Position numbers and translations under genes: made by a program. The notes under the pieces were generated by a model. The model had not been told where the DNA came from, made no database searches, and saw only the letters and a program-made list of their open reading frames with translations. This document shows positions 16,267 through 26,685 of a stretch of 64,000 nt of DNA, piece by piece (the stretch's first letter is position 1; each line of letters opens with the position of its first letter). The stretch covers positions 682,001 through 746,000 of the forward strand of contig JAILWI010000001.1 of NCBI GenBank assembly GCA_025699005.1, read 5' to 3'. Source of the stretch: Chloroflexota bacterium (lineage in GTDB: Bacteria > Chloroflexota > Limnocylindria > QHBO01).

Positions 16267-17222
16267 ACCTCGGCAATCCCGACCACCCGGTGGGTGGGCT
16301 AGCCGTCCCGCGTCCGGCCGGCGTCGAGATTCGCCCGCTCGGCCGGGAGGACCTCGCCGAAGCGTTGGCGCTGCTCCGCGAGCTCCATGGCCTTCCCGAC
16401 GCCGATGCCGCGCCGTACCGCGACGGGTACGACGCGTTCGTGAATGACGTGGACGCTGCTCCGTTCCTGGCCGTCGCCGACGGTCGGGCGGTCGGGTTCA
16501 TCGGCTTCGCGTTCCGGCGCCGGCTCAACCATGCGACGTTCGAGGGCTGGGTCGGCGACCTCGTCGTCACCGAGGCGTACCGCGGACGGGGGATCGGCCG
16601 GGCGCTGCTCGCCGCCGCGATCGCCGAGTGGCGCCTGCGCGGCGGTCACCAGGTCATGCTCGAGGTCGGTCACGAGCGAACGGCGGCGCGGAGCCTGTAC
16701 GAGGCGGCCGGGTTCGTGAACCAGGGGAAATACTTCGAGATCGGACCGATCCGCAGCCGCGGGATCGAGCTCTCCGCGGACGTGGAGATCCGACCGATCG
16801 CCGATGAGGACGCCGATTTCGAGGCGGTCACGCGGCTGCTCGCCGAGCTCGGGCGGCCCGCACCGAGCGAGGAGCGACTGCCTGCGCTGCGGCGCACGTA
16901 CGCGGCGCACGTCGCTCGCGAGGACACCGGATCGCTCCTGGCGACCCTCGAGGGGACGCCGGTCGGCTTCGTTAGCCTGGAGATGCGCCATCCGTTCTAC
17001 ACGCTGGCCCCACAGGCCTGGATCCCGGACCTCATCGTGGCCGAGGCCGCGCGTGGCCGGGACATCGGCGCCGCGCTGCTCGACGCCGCCCTCGCCGAGT
17101 CGATCCGCCGCGGCGCGTATGCCGCCGCGCTCGAGTCGGGGCACCAGCGGGCCGTCGCGCATCGGTTGTACGAGGCCGCCGGCATGAGCGACGTCGGGAG
17201 CTTCTACACGCTCGTCCGCTGA
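16263..17222 (+). CDS. Tandem GNAT acetyltransferase (two GNAT domains)
   Basis: A 319-aa protein containing two GNAT domains. The first has EAYRGRGIGRALLAAAI and SLYEAAGF (near 105-155), the second EAARGRDIGAALLDAAL and RLYEAAGM (near 255-305). The acetyl-CoA-binding loop is canonical in the first copy (RGRGIG) but altered in the second (RGRDIG), so the second may be regulatory. The substrate is unknown. The ATG lies in the methyltransferase stop (ATGA); it ends the first operon, 31 bases before a new promoter. Confidence 0.8.
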   Translation: MNLGNPDHPVGGLAVPRPAGVEIRPLGREDLAEALALLRELHGLPDADAAPYRDGYDAFVNDVDAAPFLAVADGRAVGFIGFAFRRRLNHATFEGWVGDLVVTEAYRGRGIGRALLAAAIAEWRLRGGHQVMLEVGHERTAARSLYEAAGFVNQGKYFEIGPIRSRGIELSADVEIRPIADEDADFEAVTRLLAELGRPAPSEERLPALRRTYAAHVAREDTGSLLATLEGTPVGFVSLEMRHPFYTLAPQAWIPDLIVAEAARGRDIGAALLDAALAESIRRGAYAAALESGHQRAVAHRLYEAAGMSDVGSFYTLVR

Positions 17223-17240
17223 TCCGGCGGCGCGCGCCGG

Positions 17241-17246
17241 TACAAT
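17241..17246 (+). promoter_or_regulatory. Candidate leaderless -10 element of the PaaG-like gene
   Basis: TACAAT ends 7 bases before ATG 17254 and starts a new transcription unit (crotonase, dehydrogenase, HAD). Confidence 0.55.
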
Positions 17247-17253
17247 CGGCGCG

Positions 17254-18039
17254 ATGCCAGACCCGACACCGGAGACGCTCCTCGTCTCCACCGAGGCGAG
17301 CGTCACGACGATCACGCTGAACCGGCCGGACGCCCTCAACGCGCTGAACGCCACGATGCGCGGCGAGCTGCTCGCCGCACTGAGGGCCGCGTTGCGTGAC
17401 CCCGAAACCCGGGCGGTGGTCCTGACCGGGGCCGGCCGCGGATTCTGCAGCGGCGCGGACCTGCGCGGGGGGAGCGGCGAGCGAGAGTTCCGTCGCGTGC
17501 TGCGCGACGAGTACCACCCCATCGTGGAGCTCCTGCGCTCGATGCCGAAGCCGGTCGTGGCATCGGTCAACGGCGTCGCCGCCGGTGCCGGCATGAGCCT
17601 CGCGCTCGCCGCGGACCTCGTGGTTGCCGCTTCGGAGGCTCGCTTCGTGCCGGCCTTCCACCGCATCGCCCTCGTCCCGGACTCCGGACTCACGAGGACC
17701 CTCGTCCGGGCCATGGGCCGGCACCGCGCCTTCGAGGTGCTCCTCGGCGAGCGGTCGCTGGGTGCCGAGGAGGCACGGGACCTGGGTCTCGTGGCCGCCG
17801 TCGTGCCCGCGGACGAGCTGCCGGCGACGACCCACGCCCTGGCGGAGCGTCTCGCGAGTGGCCCGACTCGGACGATCGGATGGACGAAGCGCCTGCTCAA
17901 CGCGGCCGAGGACGCCGACCTGGGCACGAGCCTGGAAGCGGAGGCCGCCCTCCAGGAAGTGGCCGGCCGCAGTGCCGATCACGCGGAGGGCGTGGCCGCG
18001 TTCGCCGAGAAGCGCGACCCGTCGTTCGGCGGCCGATGA
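17254..18039 (+). CDS. Enoyl-CoA hydratase/isomerase, PaaG-like
   Basis: A 261-aa crotonase-fold protein with NRPDALNALN, FCSGADLRGG and GVAAGAGMSLALAAD. The glutamate that hydratases have after the GGG turn is absent, while D143 in RIALVPDSG matches the catalytic Asp of PaaG-type isomerases (IPDCGG). Isomerisation of an enoyl-CoA or an epoxidised aromatic acyl-CoA is thus more likely than hydration. No phenylacetyl-CoA monooxygenase genes are in the window. The stop overlaps the dehydrogenase ATG (ATGA). Confidence 0.82.
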   Translation: MPDPTPETLLVSTEASVTTITLNRPDALNALNATMRGELLAALRAALRDPETRAVVLTGAGRGFCSGADLRGGSGEREFRRVLRDEYHPIVELLRSMPKPVVASVNGVAAGAGMSLALAADLVVAASEARFVPAFHRIALVPDSGLTRTLVRAMGRHRAFEVLLGERSLGAEEARDLGLVAAVVPADELPATTHALAERLASGPTRTIGWTKRLLNAAEDADLGTSLEAEAALQEVAGRSADHAEGVAAFAEKRDPSFGGR

Positions 18040-19244
18040 ACGAGGTTCGAACGCTGGGCGTGCTCGGGGCCGGAACGATGGGCGCCGGGATCGCGCAGGT
18101 GGCGGTCGAGGCCGGCCTCGAGGTCCTGCTCCACGATCCGATCGCCGGGGCGACCGATCGGGCGCGTGATCGCATCGGCGGCTTCCTCAAGCGCAAGGTC
18201 GAGAAGGGGCAGCTCACCGACGAGGCGCGCGCAGCCGCCGTGGAGCGCATCCAGCCCACCGCGCTGCTCGAGGGCATCGCCGCCGCCGACATCGTGGTCG
18301 AGGCCATCCCAGAGGATCTCGAGCTCAAGCGCGACGCGTTCCGGCGCCTCGACGCAGCCGCCGCGGAGGCCACGATCCTGGCGACGAACACGAGTTCGCT
18401 GCCGGTCGTGCGGATCGCCAGCGCGACCGCGCGCCCCGGCCGGGTGGTCGGCATGCACTTCTTCAACCCCGTTCCGCTCATGGCACTCATCGAGGTGATT
18501 CCCGGGCCGATGACGAATCCGGGCGTCGTCGACGACGTGACCCACCTGGCGCGGCTCCTGGGGAAGACGCCCGTCGTGTCGGCGGATACCCCCGGGTTCA
18601 TCGTCAACCGGGTCCAGCGTGCGTACTACCTGGAGGCCTGCCGCATCCTCGAGTCGGGTGCCGCGACGATCAGCGAGATCGATGACGCCATGCGCGGCAT
18701 CGGCTTCCGCCTGGGCCCGTTCGAGCTGGCCGATGTCGTGGGGACCGATGTCAACCTCGCCGCGGGTACGGCGATCTTCGAGGGCTTCTACGGAGACCCT
18801 CGCTTCCGGCCGTGCCTCGTCCAGCGTCGCGTGGCCGATGCCGGCCGGCTGGGGCGCAAGACATCTGCGGGTTACTACGACTACGGCGAGGACGGCACCC
18901 GCGGCGAGCCATGGCAGGCGCTGAACCGTCCCGCGTCGGGGCCGCGGATCGCGCATCTCGACCCTGCGCAGATCGAGGCGCGGATTCTCGCCGCGATCGT
19001 CAACGAGGCGGCTTCCGCCGTCGCCGATGGCGTGGCCTCCGCGGAGGCCATCGACACCGCCATGCGTCTGGCCACGAACTGGCCCGACGGGCCCCTCGCC
19101 TGGGGCGAGCGCATCGGCCTGGCCTCGGTCGTCCGCTCGCTCGATGCGCTCCACGGCACGGTGCCGGACGGCCGCTATCGGGTGACGCCGCTGCTGCGCG
19201 GGCTGGCGGATGCCGGCGGCTCGTTCTTCACCGGGCACGCCTAG
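18036..19244 (+). CDS. 3-hydroxyacyl-CoA dehydrogenase
   Basis: A 402-aa NAD-dependent enzyme oxidising 3-hydroxyacyl-CoA to 3-oxoacyl-CoA. The Rossmann motif is GVLGAGTMGAGIAQ (8-21); the catalytic region has ATNTSSLPVVRIA and GMHFFNPVPLMALIEVI with the active-site His; the dimerisation domain follows (DTPGFIVNRV, then GPFELADVVGTD) and a second HCDH-C repeat makes up the last 110 residues. This two-repeat layout resembles PaaH/FadB-type stand-alone enzymes. It is coupled to the PaaG-like gene upstream and the HAD gene downstream (TAGTG). Confidence 0.9.
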   Translation: MNEVRTLGVLGAGTMGAGIAQVAVEAGLEVLLHDPIAGATDRARDRIGGFLKRKVEKGQLTDEARAAAVERIQPTALLEGIAAADIVVEAIPEDLELKRDAFRRLDAAAAEATILATNTSSLPVVRIASATARPGRVVGMHFFNPVPLMALIEVIPGPMTNPGVVDDVTHLARLLGKTPVVSADTPGFIVNRVQRAYYLEACRILESGAATISEIDDAMRGIGFRLGPFELADVVGTDVNLAAGTAIFEGFYGDPRFRPCLVQRRVADAGRLGRKTSAGYYDYGEDGTRGEPWQALNRPASGPRIAHLDPAQIEARILAAIVNEAASAVADGVASAEAIDTAMRLATNWPDGPLAWGERIGLASVVRSLDALHGTVPDGRYRVTPLLRGLADAGGSFFTGHA

Positions 19245-19894
19245 TGCCGCTCAGCGGCCGTTATCGCGCGGTCGTCTTCGACATGGACGGCCTGCTGCTC
19301 GACACCGAGACTCTCTGGCACGAGGCCGAGGTCGAGCTCTTCGCGCGCCACGGCGACGAGTTCACGTGGGACGACAAGCTGGCCGTCATCGGCACGAACC
19401 GCGCGATCACCGCGCGCTACTTCGCGAAACGCCTGGGCGGTACACCCGAGCGGGGACTGGCGCTCGTGGACGAGATGATCGAGCTCATGCACGAGCGGGT
19501 GAAGCGGGCGGTCGAGGCCCGTCCCGGCGCGGTCGAGCTCATCGCGCGGCTCCGCGAGCTTCCCGGCGTCGGCCTGGGGCTGGCGTCGAACTCGCCGCGG
19601 CGCCTCGTCGACTCGGCACTGGCGAGCGCGCGGATGAGCGACGCGTTCGACGTGATCGTCACCTCGGACGACGTCGAGCACGCGAAGCCCGACCCGGACA
19701 TCTACCTTCTCGCATGCGAGCGGCTCGGCGTCGCACCGAGCGAGACCCTGGCGCTCGAGGACTCGGCATCCGGGGTCGCGGCGGCGAAGGCGGCGGGCCT
19801 CGTGTGCATCGGCGTGCCGCAGTTCGCGGAGACCGACGTATCGGCTGCCGATCGCGTCATCGGCTCGCTCGAGGAGCTGCTGCTCGAGGCGTAG
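19244..19894 (+). CDS. HAD-family hydrolase (beta-phosphoglucomutase/phosphatase-like)
   Basis: A 216-aa HAD phosphatase starting with GTG inside the preceding stop. Motif I is VVFDMDGLLLDTE with D13 and D15, motif II GLASNSP, motif III Lys in HAKPDPDIYL, and motif IV LALEDSASGV. The cap is the small helical type I cap. It likely dephosphorylates or isomerises a sugar phosphate; the substrate is unknown. Its stop codon TAG forms the first three bases of the -10 box of the next gene. Confidence 0.85.
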   Translation: MPLSGRYRAVVFDMDGLLLDTETLWHEAEVELFARHGDEFTWDDKLAVIGTNRAITARYFAKRLGGTPERGLALVDEMIELMHERVKRAVEARPGAVELIARLRELPGVGLGLASNSPRRLVDSALASARMSDAFDVIVTSDDVEHAKPDPDIYLLACERLGVAPSETLALEDSASGVAAAKAAGLVCIGVPQFAETDVSAADRVIGSLEELLLEA

Positions 19895-19897
19895 ACT
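19892..19897 (+). promoter_or_regulatory. Candidate leaderless -10 element of the DUF2277 gene, built on a stop codon
   Basis: TAGACT begins with the TAG stop of the HAD gene and ends 6 bases before ATG 19904. Confidence 0.5.
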
Positions 19898-19903
19898 GCG
19901 GCC

Positions 19904-20128
19904 ATGTGTCGAAGCATCAAGACCCTGAGAACCGGTCCCGTGCCGGCCGGCGACGACGAGATCGTGGCGGCGGCACTCCAGTACGTGCGCAAGGTGAGCG
20001 GCTATCGCACCCCGTCGGCGGCGAACCAGGAGGCCTTCAGCGAGGCGGTGACTGCGGTCGCGGCTGCGTCGAAGGAGCTCCTGAATGCCGTGGCCGCCAC
20101 CCATCCCCAGGCGCGACGCAGCGCCTGA
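19904..20128 (+). CDS. DUF2277 protein, 74 aa
   Basis: A small protein beginning MCRSIKTLR, the signature of DUF2277 (MCRNIKTL), followed by a helical body (DDEIVAAALQYVRKVSG, then AFSEAVTAVAAASKELL). Function is unknown; the family is common in actinobacteria and Chloroflexota. It has its own putative promoter, which overlaps the HAD stop codon. Confidence 0.85.
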   Translation: MCRSIKTLRTGPVPAGDDEIVAAALQYVRKVSGYRTPSAANQEAFSEAVTAVAAASKELLNAVAATHPQARRSA

Positions 20129-20152
20129 GACGGTGACGCGGCGGACGATGGC

Positions 20153-20740
20153 GTGACGTTCGACATCTCCGCGACGCTCGAGCTCGCGCGCTGGTGGTGG
20201 ACGTTCGTCGTCCGCGGCGTGCTTGCGATCGCCTTCGGGATCGTCGCGTTCTTCGCGCCGGGGCTCGGGATCGCTGTCCTCGTCGGGCTGTTCGCCGCGT
20301 GGGTCCTCATCGACGGGATCACCGGGCTGTGGGCCGGCTTCCGCAGCCGGGGTCGCGACCGCAGCTGGTGGATCGAGGTCGTCGAGGGCCTCGTGAGCAT
20401 CACGGCCGGGGTCCTGGCCGTCGCGTTCCCGGTGTTCGCGGCCGAGATCCTCGTCCTGCTCATCGCTGCCTGGGCGATCGTGACCGGCGCACTGGAGATC
20501 GTGACGGCCATCCGCCTCCGCGACCGGATCACCGGCGAGCTCTGGCTCGGGCTGACCGGTGCGGCATCCGTGCTCTTCGGGATCGTGCTCGTGGCCTTCC
20601 CCGGCGCCGGGGCGCTCAGCCTGGTGTGGCTCATCGGCGGCTTCGCCGTGGCGTTCGGTGGTTTCCTGGTCGTGCTCGGCATCCGTCTGCAGCGAATCCA
20701 CACCCAGGCCCGGACCGGCGCGGAACCGCGATCCGCCTGA
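20153..20740 (+). CDS. HdeD-family membrane protein (DUF308)
   Basis: A 195-aa integral membrane protein with about six helices in three hairpins, the HdeD layout: RGVLAIAFGIVAFFAPGLG, GLVSITAGVLAVAFP and LTGAASVLFGIVLVAFPGAG each mark a repeat. Members are linked to acid resistance in E. coli, but the molecular activity is unknown. It starts with GTG, 24 bases after DUF2277. Confidence 0.82.
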   Translation: MTFDISATLELARWWWTFVVRGVLAIAFGIVAFFAPGLGIAVLVGLFAAWVLIDGITGLWAGFRSRGRDRSWWIEVVEGLVSITAGVLAVAFPVFAAEILVLLIAAWAIVTGALEIVTAIRLRDRITGELWLGLTGAASVLFGIVLVAFPGAGALSLVWLIGGFAVAFGGFLVVLGIRLQRIHTQARTGAEPRSA

Positions 20741-20766
20741 CCCGGTCCGCCTGACCCAGCCGGTCG

Positions 20767-22194
20767 TCAGTGGCCGATCTGGTATCCGAGCAGCCGCGGC
20801 AGCCGCGCGACGAACCGCACCAGCCAGCTCGGTCGTCGCCCGGCATCGAGCGCATCATCCTGCCGGATCAGCGCCTCCCGGACGGCCCGCGCGCCGATCC
20901 ATCGGATCGGCTCCGGCGGAACGAGCGGCTGGCGGCGGCCGACGAACGACAGCGCTGTGAGCTCCGGTTCCGCACCGTCGACGAGCGACGCCAGAATGCG
21001 GCCGGCGAGTCGAGCCGGGCCCGCGCCATTTCCGGCGAAGCCGTGGGCGAAGTGCATGCGGCCGCCGCCATCGGTGCCGATCTCGGGGAAGCGCCGACCG
21101 GTGACGTCGATCGGTCCGCCCCAGGCGTCGTCGATGCGGACGTCATCGAGCATCGGAAGGAGGTGGCGGAAGTTCGCATGAACCCGTGACACCGCTCGCG
21201 CATCGTGCGTGAAGGTTTGCCCGATCCGTCCGCCGAACCCGGCGGCACCGACCCCCGCGCCGAAGGCGATGCGGTGGTCGCGCGTGGTCCGGAAGTAGCT
21301 GATCGTGAAGCGCGAGTCGCTGAGGAGCTCGCCGCCGGTCCAGCCGAGCGCCTCGAGCCGGTCGGGGATCGGCTCGGTGAGGATCATGTAGCTGCCCCAG
21401 GTGACGAGGCGGTGGCGGAATCCCGGCCACCCCGACGCCCAGGCGTTGATGCCGAGGATGGCATGGTCGGCGGTCACCTCGCCTCCGTGGGTGAGGGCCC
21501 GGACCGAGGCACCGGCGCGCTTCAGCTCCTGAACGCGAGTCGCCTCGTGGATCCGGACGCCACGCTCGAGCAGCACGCGGCGGAGCCCGCGCGCAAGGCG
21601 GGCGGGCTGGATGGAGGCCGCGCTCCGCATCCAGAGGCCGTCGCGGAAGGCCGGCGACGAGCAGATGACCTGCACCTCTTGTGGCTCCATGGTGCGGAGC
21701 TCATCCGGAACGCCGGCGCCGGCCATGGCTGCCACGGTGTCGTCCCAGTCCCGCCCCTGGCCGGGAAAGGCATTGACCCGCAGATACCCGTTCGGCGTGT
21801 GCCAGGCGTCCACCCCGTGCTCGGTGCACCACGCGCCGATGCCCGCGACGGGCTCATCGGCGGCGCGTGCCATCGCGAGACCACCCTCGGCTCCGTACCG
21901 GCGGATCAGATCGGGCAGGTCCTCCCACCAGCCGTGGACGAAGCCGCCGTTGCGCCCCGACGGCCCGCCGCCGCAGATGTCCTGCTCGAGGATCACGATC
22001 TGTTCCGGATCCATGCGCTCGGACAGGAACCACGCGCTCCAGAGGCCCGTGTAGCCGCCGCCGACGATGACCACGCTCGCGCTCGTCGACGAAGTCAGTG
22101 CTGGTAGGGGCGTCGGATCGCCTTCGGCCGCCAGGGCCTCGCGCAGCCACCAGCTGCGCTGGAGGCCGGGCGTCGGGAGCGGGGGAGTTGCCAT
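20767..22194 (-). CDS. FAD-dependent amine/amino-acid oxidase (DAO family, PuuB-like)
   Basis: A 475-aa flavoprotein with the dinucleotide-binding motif [19 protein letters not shown] near residue 40, [16 protein letters not shown] typical of gamma-glutamylputrescine oxidase-like enzymes, and the C-terminal FAD loop [21 protein letters not shown]. It should oxidise an amine or N-substituted amino acid to an aldehyde with H2O2 or quinone as acceptor. Substrate specificity is inferred only at family level. TAGGAT lies 7 bases before ATG 22194. Confidence 0.82.
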   Translation of the reverse strand: MATPPLPTPGLQRSWWLREALAAEGDPTPLPALTSSTSASVVIVGGGYTGLWSAWFLSERMDPEQIVILEQDICGGGPSGRNGGFVHGWWEDLPDLIRRYGAEGGLAMARAADEPVAGIGAWCTEHGVDAWHTPNGYLRVNAFPGQGRDWDDTVAAMAGAGVPDELRTMEPQEVQVICSSPAFRDGLWMRSAASIQPARLARGLRRVLLERGVRIHEATRVQELKRAGASVRALTHGGEVTADHAILGINAWASGWPGFRHRLVTWGSYMILTEPIPDRLEALGWTGGELLSDSRFTISYFRTTRDHRIAFGAGVGAAGFGGRIGQTFTHDARAVSRVHANFRHLLPMLDDVRIDDAWGGPIDVTGRRFPEIGTDGGGRMHFAHGFAGNGAGPARLAGRILASLVDGAEPELTALSFVGRRQPLVPPEPIRWIGARAVREALIRQDDALDAGRRPSWLVRFVARLPRLLGYQIGH

Positions 22195-22201
22195 CGCGCC
22201 G

Positions 22202-22207
22202 ATCCTA
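22202..22207 (-). promoter_or_regulatory. Candidate leaderless -10 element of the FAD oxidase gene
   Basis: TAGGAT on the minus strand ends 7 bases before ATG 22194, divergent from the thiolase element 19 bases away. Confidence 0.5.
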
Positions 22208-22225
22208 CCCGGCGCGGTCCGGTGC

Positions 22226-22231
22226 TAGCAT
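22226..22231 (+). promoter_or_regulatory. Candidate leaderless -10 element of the thiolase gene
   Basis: TAGCAT ends 8 bases before ATG 22240; it excludes the earlier ATG at 22222. Confidence 0.5.
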
Positions 22232-22239
22232 CGGCGCCG

Positions 22240-23466
<1,227 letters not shown>

Positions 23467-23469
23467 TCG

Positions 23470-23844
23470 GTGAAGGCGGCAAGCGCCATTGCTGCCGCGG
23501 CTCTGCTCTCCGCTTGTTCCGCCCTGCAAATTGGCCCGCAGCTTCACCTCGATCTCAGGAACACCGGGCCCGTGCCGGTCGACGTCGTCTATGTCTCCGG
23601 CGATCTGCGGCAGTCGGTCGAAATCCCCGGTTGCTCACGGATCGTGGTCTCCGTGCCGCGTGCCGAACATTGGAGTCTGGTGATCGACGACATCCCGGCC
23701 CAATCGAGCCGCGATGGAGGCGTCCGCGAACTCCGGGGCACGATCACGCTACCGATGCACTTCGATTCGGACAGCCGTGGATTCGATGCCCCCTTCTTGG
23801 GAGCGCCCGATTCCGCGGACCCTCGCATGGGCACGGAGTGCTAG
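23470..23844 (+). CDS. Small lipoprotein of unknown function, 124 aa
   Basis: The start (GTG) is 3 bases after the thiolase stop. The signal peptide ends in the lipobox LSAC (Cys about 16), followed by beta-strand-rich sequence ([41 protein letters not shown]). I do not recognise the family. GC is visibly lower than in neighbours, which may reflect recent acquisition or weak selection. Confidence 0.6.
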   Translation: MKAASAIAAAALLSACSALQIGPQLHLDLRNTGPVPVDVVYVSGDLRQSVEIPGCSRIVVSVPRAEHWSLVIDDIPAQSSRDGGVRELRGTITLPMHFDSDSRGFDAPFLGAPDSADPRMGTEC

Positions 23845-23858
23845 ACCGCTGACTCGAC

Positions 23859-25061
23859 ATGTCTGACGTGCGGCTGATCTTCTCGATCCAGGCGGTCCGG
23901 GCCTTCCTCTACGGCTTCAGCAGCATCCTCATCGGCGCATCCCTGGCGGCCGGCGGCCTCGATGCCGCGGCGGTCGGCGCCGTCTTCACCGCCATGCTCC
24001 TCGGGATGGCGATCTCGGCCCTGGCCGTCGGCCGCTGGGGCGAGCGTCTCGGTCGCCGCCGCACATACGTCGTGCTGCTCGCGCTGATGGGCGTCGCGGG
24101 CACGGTGTTCGCGCTCACGGGCTCGGTTCCGCTCCTCGTGCTGGCGGCGCTGACGGGAACGCTGTCGACGGATCCGAACGAGTCCGGGCCGATCACGAGC
24201 GTCGAGCAGGCGATGCTCTCGACCACGCCGACCGCCGAACGCGCGCGCGTCTATGGCCGATACAACGCGGTCGCGTACCTGGCCGGCGCCGTCGGGGCGC
24301 TCGCGGCCGGCGGACCGACCGCCCTGCGCGAGATTCTTCCCGGGCTGCCGCCGGACCAGCGCTGGTTGCTGCTCATGCCGATCGGCGCGGTGGTCTGCGT
24401 GGTGCTCGGGCGGCGGCTCTCGTCGACCGTCGAGGTCGAGCGGGCGCCCGTCCCCGGCGCCCGAGGACTTCAGCGATCGCGCGGCACGGTGCAGCGGCTG
24501 TCGGCCCTCTTCGCGCTCGACGCGTTCGCCGGCGGCTTCATCGTGCAGACCTTCATGGTGTTCTGGTTCGGCCGCCAGTTCGGGGCGACGGCCGAGGTGA
24601 TGGGGCTCGTCTTCTTCGCGGTGGGCCTTCTGCAGGCGGGCTCGTCCGTGCTGGCCGGCTGGCTCGGGAGTCGCATCGGCCTGCTGAACACGATGGTCTT
24701 CACCCATCTGCCGTCCAACGTGCTGCTGGCGCTCGTGCCGTTCGCGCCGACGTTCGCCGTCGCCGCACTCCTGCTCATGGGCCGATCGGCGCTGTCGCAG
24801 ATGGACGTTCCGGCCCGCCAGGCGTATCTCGCGGCGCTCGTCGACCCGGCGGAGCGGACCGCCGCCGCCGCGTACACGAACGCGGCGCGGCACGTGGTGC
24901 GGCCGGCAGGGCCGGCGCTGGCATCGGCGTCGATGGGGATGGCGGCGGGCATCCCGTTCCTCGTCGCCGGCGGACTGAAGATCGTCTACGACCTGGCGCT
25001 GTACGTCACGTTCCGTCGCGTTCGGCTCGCCGACGATCCTCCTCCCACTCCTCGCGCGTGA
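23859..25061 (+). CDS. MFS transporter
   Basis: A 400-aa inner-membrane protein with about twelve hydrophobic helices. The loop 2-3 motif is reduced to ALAVGRWGERLGRRRTYV (near 48-65), the usual GxLxDRxGRR-like signature. The ligand is unknown; it may be a drug or sugar exporter. Its last 56 bases overlap the 3' end of the convergent acetyltransferase gene. Confidence 0.8.
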   Translation: MSDVRLIFSIQAVRAFLYGFSSILIGASLAAGGLDAAAVGAVFTAMLLGMAISALAVGRWGERLGRRRTYVVLLALMGVAGTVFALTGSVPLLVLAALTGTLSTDPNESGPITSVEQAMLSTTPTAERARVYGRYNAVAYLAGAVGALAAGGPTALREILPGLPPDQRWLLLMPIGAVVCVVLGRRLSSTVEVERAPVPGARGLQRSRGTVQRLSALFALDAFAGGFIVQTFMVFWFGRQFGATAEVMGLVFFAVGLLQAGSSVLAGWLGSRIGLLNTMVFTHLPSNVLLALVPFAPTFAVAALLLMGRSALSQMDVPARQAYLAALVDPAERTAAAAYTNAARHVVRPAGPALASASMGMAAGIPFLVAGGLKIVYDLALYVTFRRVRLADDPPPTPRA

Positions 25062-25575
25062 TCGCGTACTCGACGTCGCCGTGCTCGTCGCCGGGGATCT
25101 GGTATGGCCAGTCGCCGTGGAAGAGGCGGATGAAGCGCAGGCCGGACTTCTCCATCACGCGGCGCGACGCGCCGTGGATCGCCAGCGCTGTGGCATGGAC
25201 CCGAGAGACGCCGAGCACGGCGAAGGCGCGGTCGACGAGCGCCCGTGATCCCTCGGTGGCGTAGCCCTTGCCCCAGGCCGTCTTCCGAAACCGATAGCCG
25301 AGCTCCGGCTGATCGTCGTCGTCGCCCTCGGGTCGGAGGTGGAACCACCCGATGATCTCGCCGCTCTCCTTCTCGACGGCGGCGAAGAACCCGTAGCCCG
25401 GCCATCGCTCGTACTGGGCCAGCCACCTCCCGAGCCGTTCGTCGTCGAACTCCGCGACGCCGCCGGTGACGTACCGGGTCACCTCCGGGTCGCTGTCGAG
25501 CTGCGTGAACGCCGGCGCATCGTCCGGGGTGATGCGCCGGATGATGAGGCGCTCGGTCTCCGCCACGACCTCCAT
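25006..25575 (-). CDS. GNAT acetyltransferase, RimJ/RimL type
   Basis: A 189-aa GNAT enzyme: ETERLIIRRITPDDAPAF near the start, LGYRFRKTAWGKGYATEGS with the acetyl-CoA loop (K-x-x-W-G-K-G-Y-A), and SRRVMEKSGLRFIR in the C-terminal motif. The RimJ/RimL family acetylates protein N-termini or small amines; the substrate is unknown. Overlaps the MFS gene by 56 bases, tail to tail. Confidence 0.83.
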   Translation of the reverse strand: MEVVAETERLIIRRITPDDAPAFTQLDSDPEVTRYVTGGVAEFDDERLGRWLAQYERWPGYGFFAAVEKESGEIIGWFHLRPEGDDDDQPELGYRFRKTAWGKGYATEGSRALVDRAFAVLGVSRVHATALAIHGASRRVMEKSGLRFIRLFHGDWPYQIPGDEHGDVEYAITREEWEEDRRRAERDGT

Positions 25576-25584
25576 CGGCCGCCT

Positions 25585-26574
25585 CTAGGACAGCTTCAGG
25601 TTCGGGAGCACCTTCTCCCCGAACGTCGAGATGAACGAGGCCTGGTCACGCCCGACGTTGTGGAGGTAGACCTCGTCGAAGCCCATGTCGACGAACTTCT
25701 GGATCTGTGCCGTGTGCTCCTCGAGATCGGCGCTGATGAGCATCCGGTCCTTGAAGTTCTCGATCCGCACGAGCTTCGCGATGTTCGCGAAGTCCTCGGG
25801 GTTCTTGATGTCCTGCTTCGGGAACGGCATGCCGCCGTTCGGCCACTCCTTCAGCGCGTTCTCCTCCGCCTCCTCCTGCGTCGGAGCCCAGCTGATGTGG
25901 ATCTGGAGCTGCGTGCGCATCGCCGATGCGTCCTTGCCCGCTTCCTTGGCGCCCTCGCGGAACTTGTCCCACAGCATGGCGATCTTCTCGTCGGCCGCCC
26001 CGACGGTGATGATCCCGTCCGCGAACTTCCCGGTCCGCTTCGCATTCACCGGGCCGGCGGTCGCCACGTAGATCGGCACCGGCTGCTCGGGGATCGTGTA
26101 CAGGCGGGCCGACTCGAGCGTGAAGTAGTCGCCGTCATGCTTCACGACCTTGCCGCTGAACAGCTTGCTGATGATCTCGATGCTCTCGAACATCATCCGG
26201 CTGCGTTCGCCGATCTCCGGCCACTCGCCGCCGATGACGTGCTCGTTCAGCGCCTCGCCGGCGCCGAGCCCCAGCCAGAAGCGACCGGGATACATGGCTC
26301 CCAGGGTCGCGGCGGCGTGCGCGATCACGGCCGGGTGATACCGGAAGCCCGGACAGGTCACTGCGGTGCCGAACGGGAGCGATGTGCGCTGCCCGAGTGC
26401 GCCCATGAACGACCATGCGAAGGCCGACTGGCCCTGCTGCGGCGTCCACGGGTGGAAGTGCTCGCTGACCTGGAAGCCTGCCTCGAAGCCGGCGGCCTCG
26501 GACTGCTCGGCCCAGTCCAGCAGGTCGGTGGGATGGAATTGCTCGAGCATCGCGGCGTAGCCGATCTTCGTCAT
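25585..26574 (-). CDS. F420-dependent LLM-class oxidoreductase (TIGR03557-like)
   Basis: A 329-aa TIM-barrel flavin/F420 enzyme, close to F420-dependent glucose-6-phosphate dehydrogenases (Fgd). Signatures: KIGYAAMLEQFHPTDLLDWA, GFQVSEHFHPWTPQQGQSAF, GAVT-like PFGTAVTCPGFRYHPAV, GRFWLGLGAGEALNEHV, and IYVATAGPVNAKRTGKFADGI. It needs cofactor F420, so the organism should make it. Substrate may be a sugar phosphate or an alcohol. TACGCT lies 6 bases before ATG 26574. Confidence 0.85.
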   Translation of the reverse strand: MTKIGYAAMLEQFHPTDLLDWAEQSEAAGFEAGFQVSEHFHPWTPQQGQSAFAWSFMGALGQRTSLPFGTAVTCPGFRYHPAVIAHAAATLGAMYPGRFWLGLGAGEALNEHVIGGEWPEIGERSRMMFESIEIISKLFSGKVVKHDGDYFTLESARLYTIPEQPVPIYVATAGPVNAKRTGKFADGIITVGAADEKIAMLWDKFREGAKEAGKDASAMRTQLQIHISWAPTQEEAEENALKEWPNGGMPFPKQDIKNPEDFANIAKLVRIENFKDRMLISADLEEHTAQIQKFVDMGFDEVYLHNVGRDQASFISTFGEKVLPNLKLS

Positions 26575-26580
26575 GCCGAT

Positions 26581-26586
26581 AGCGTA
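26581..26586 (-). promoter_or_regulatory. Candidate leaderless -10 element of the F420 oxidoreductase gene
   Basis: TACGCT on the minus strand ends 6 bases before ATG 26574. Confidence 0.45.
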
Positions 26587-26685
26587 GCGGTGGTCCGCCA
26601 GTCGTGACGGAGCGACGCGGGCAACGAAACGGCGCCGGAGCTCGTTCGAGCGTCCGGCGCCGTGGCAGATGCGAGGGGGAGCGGA

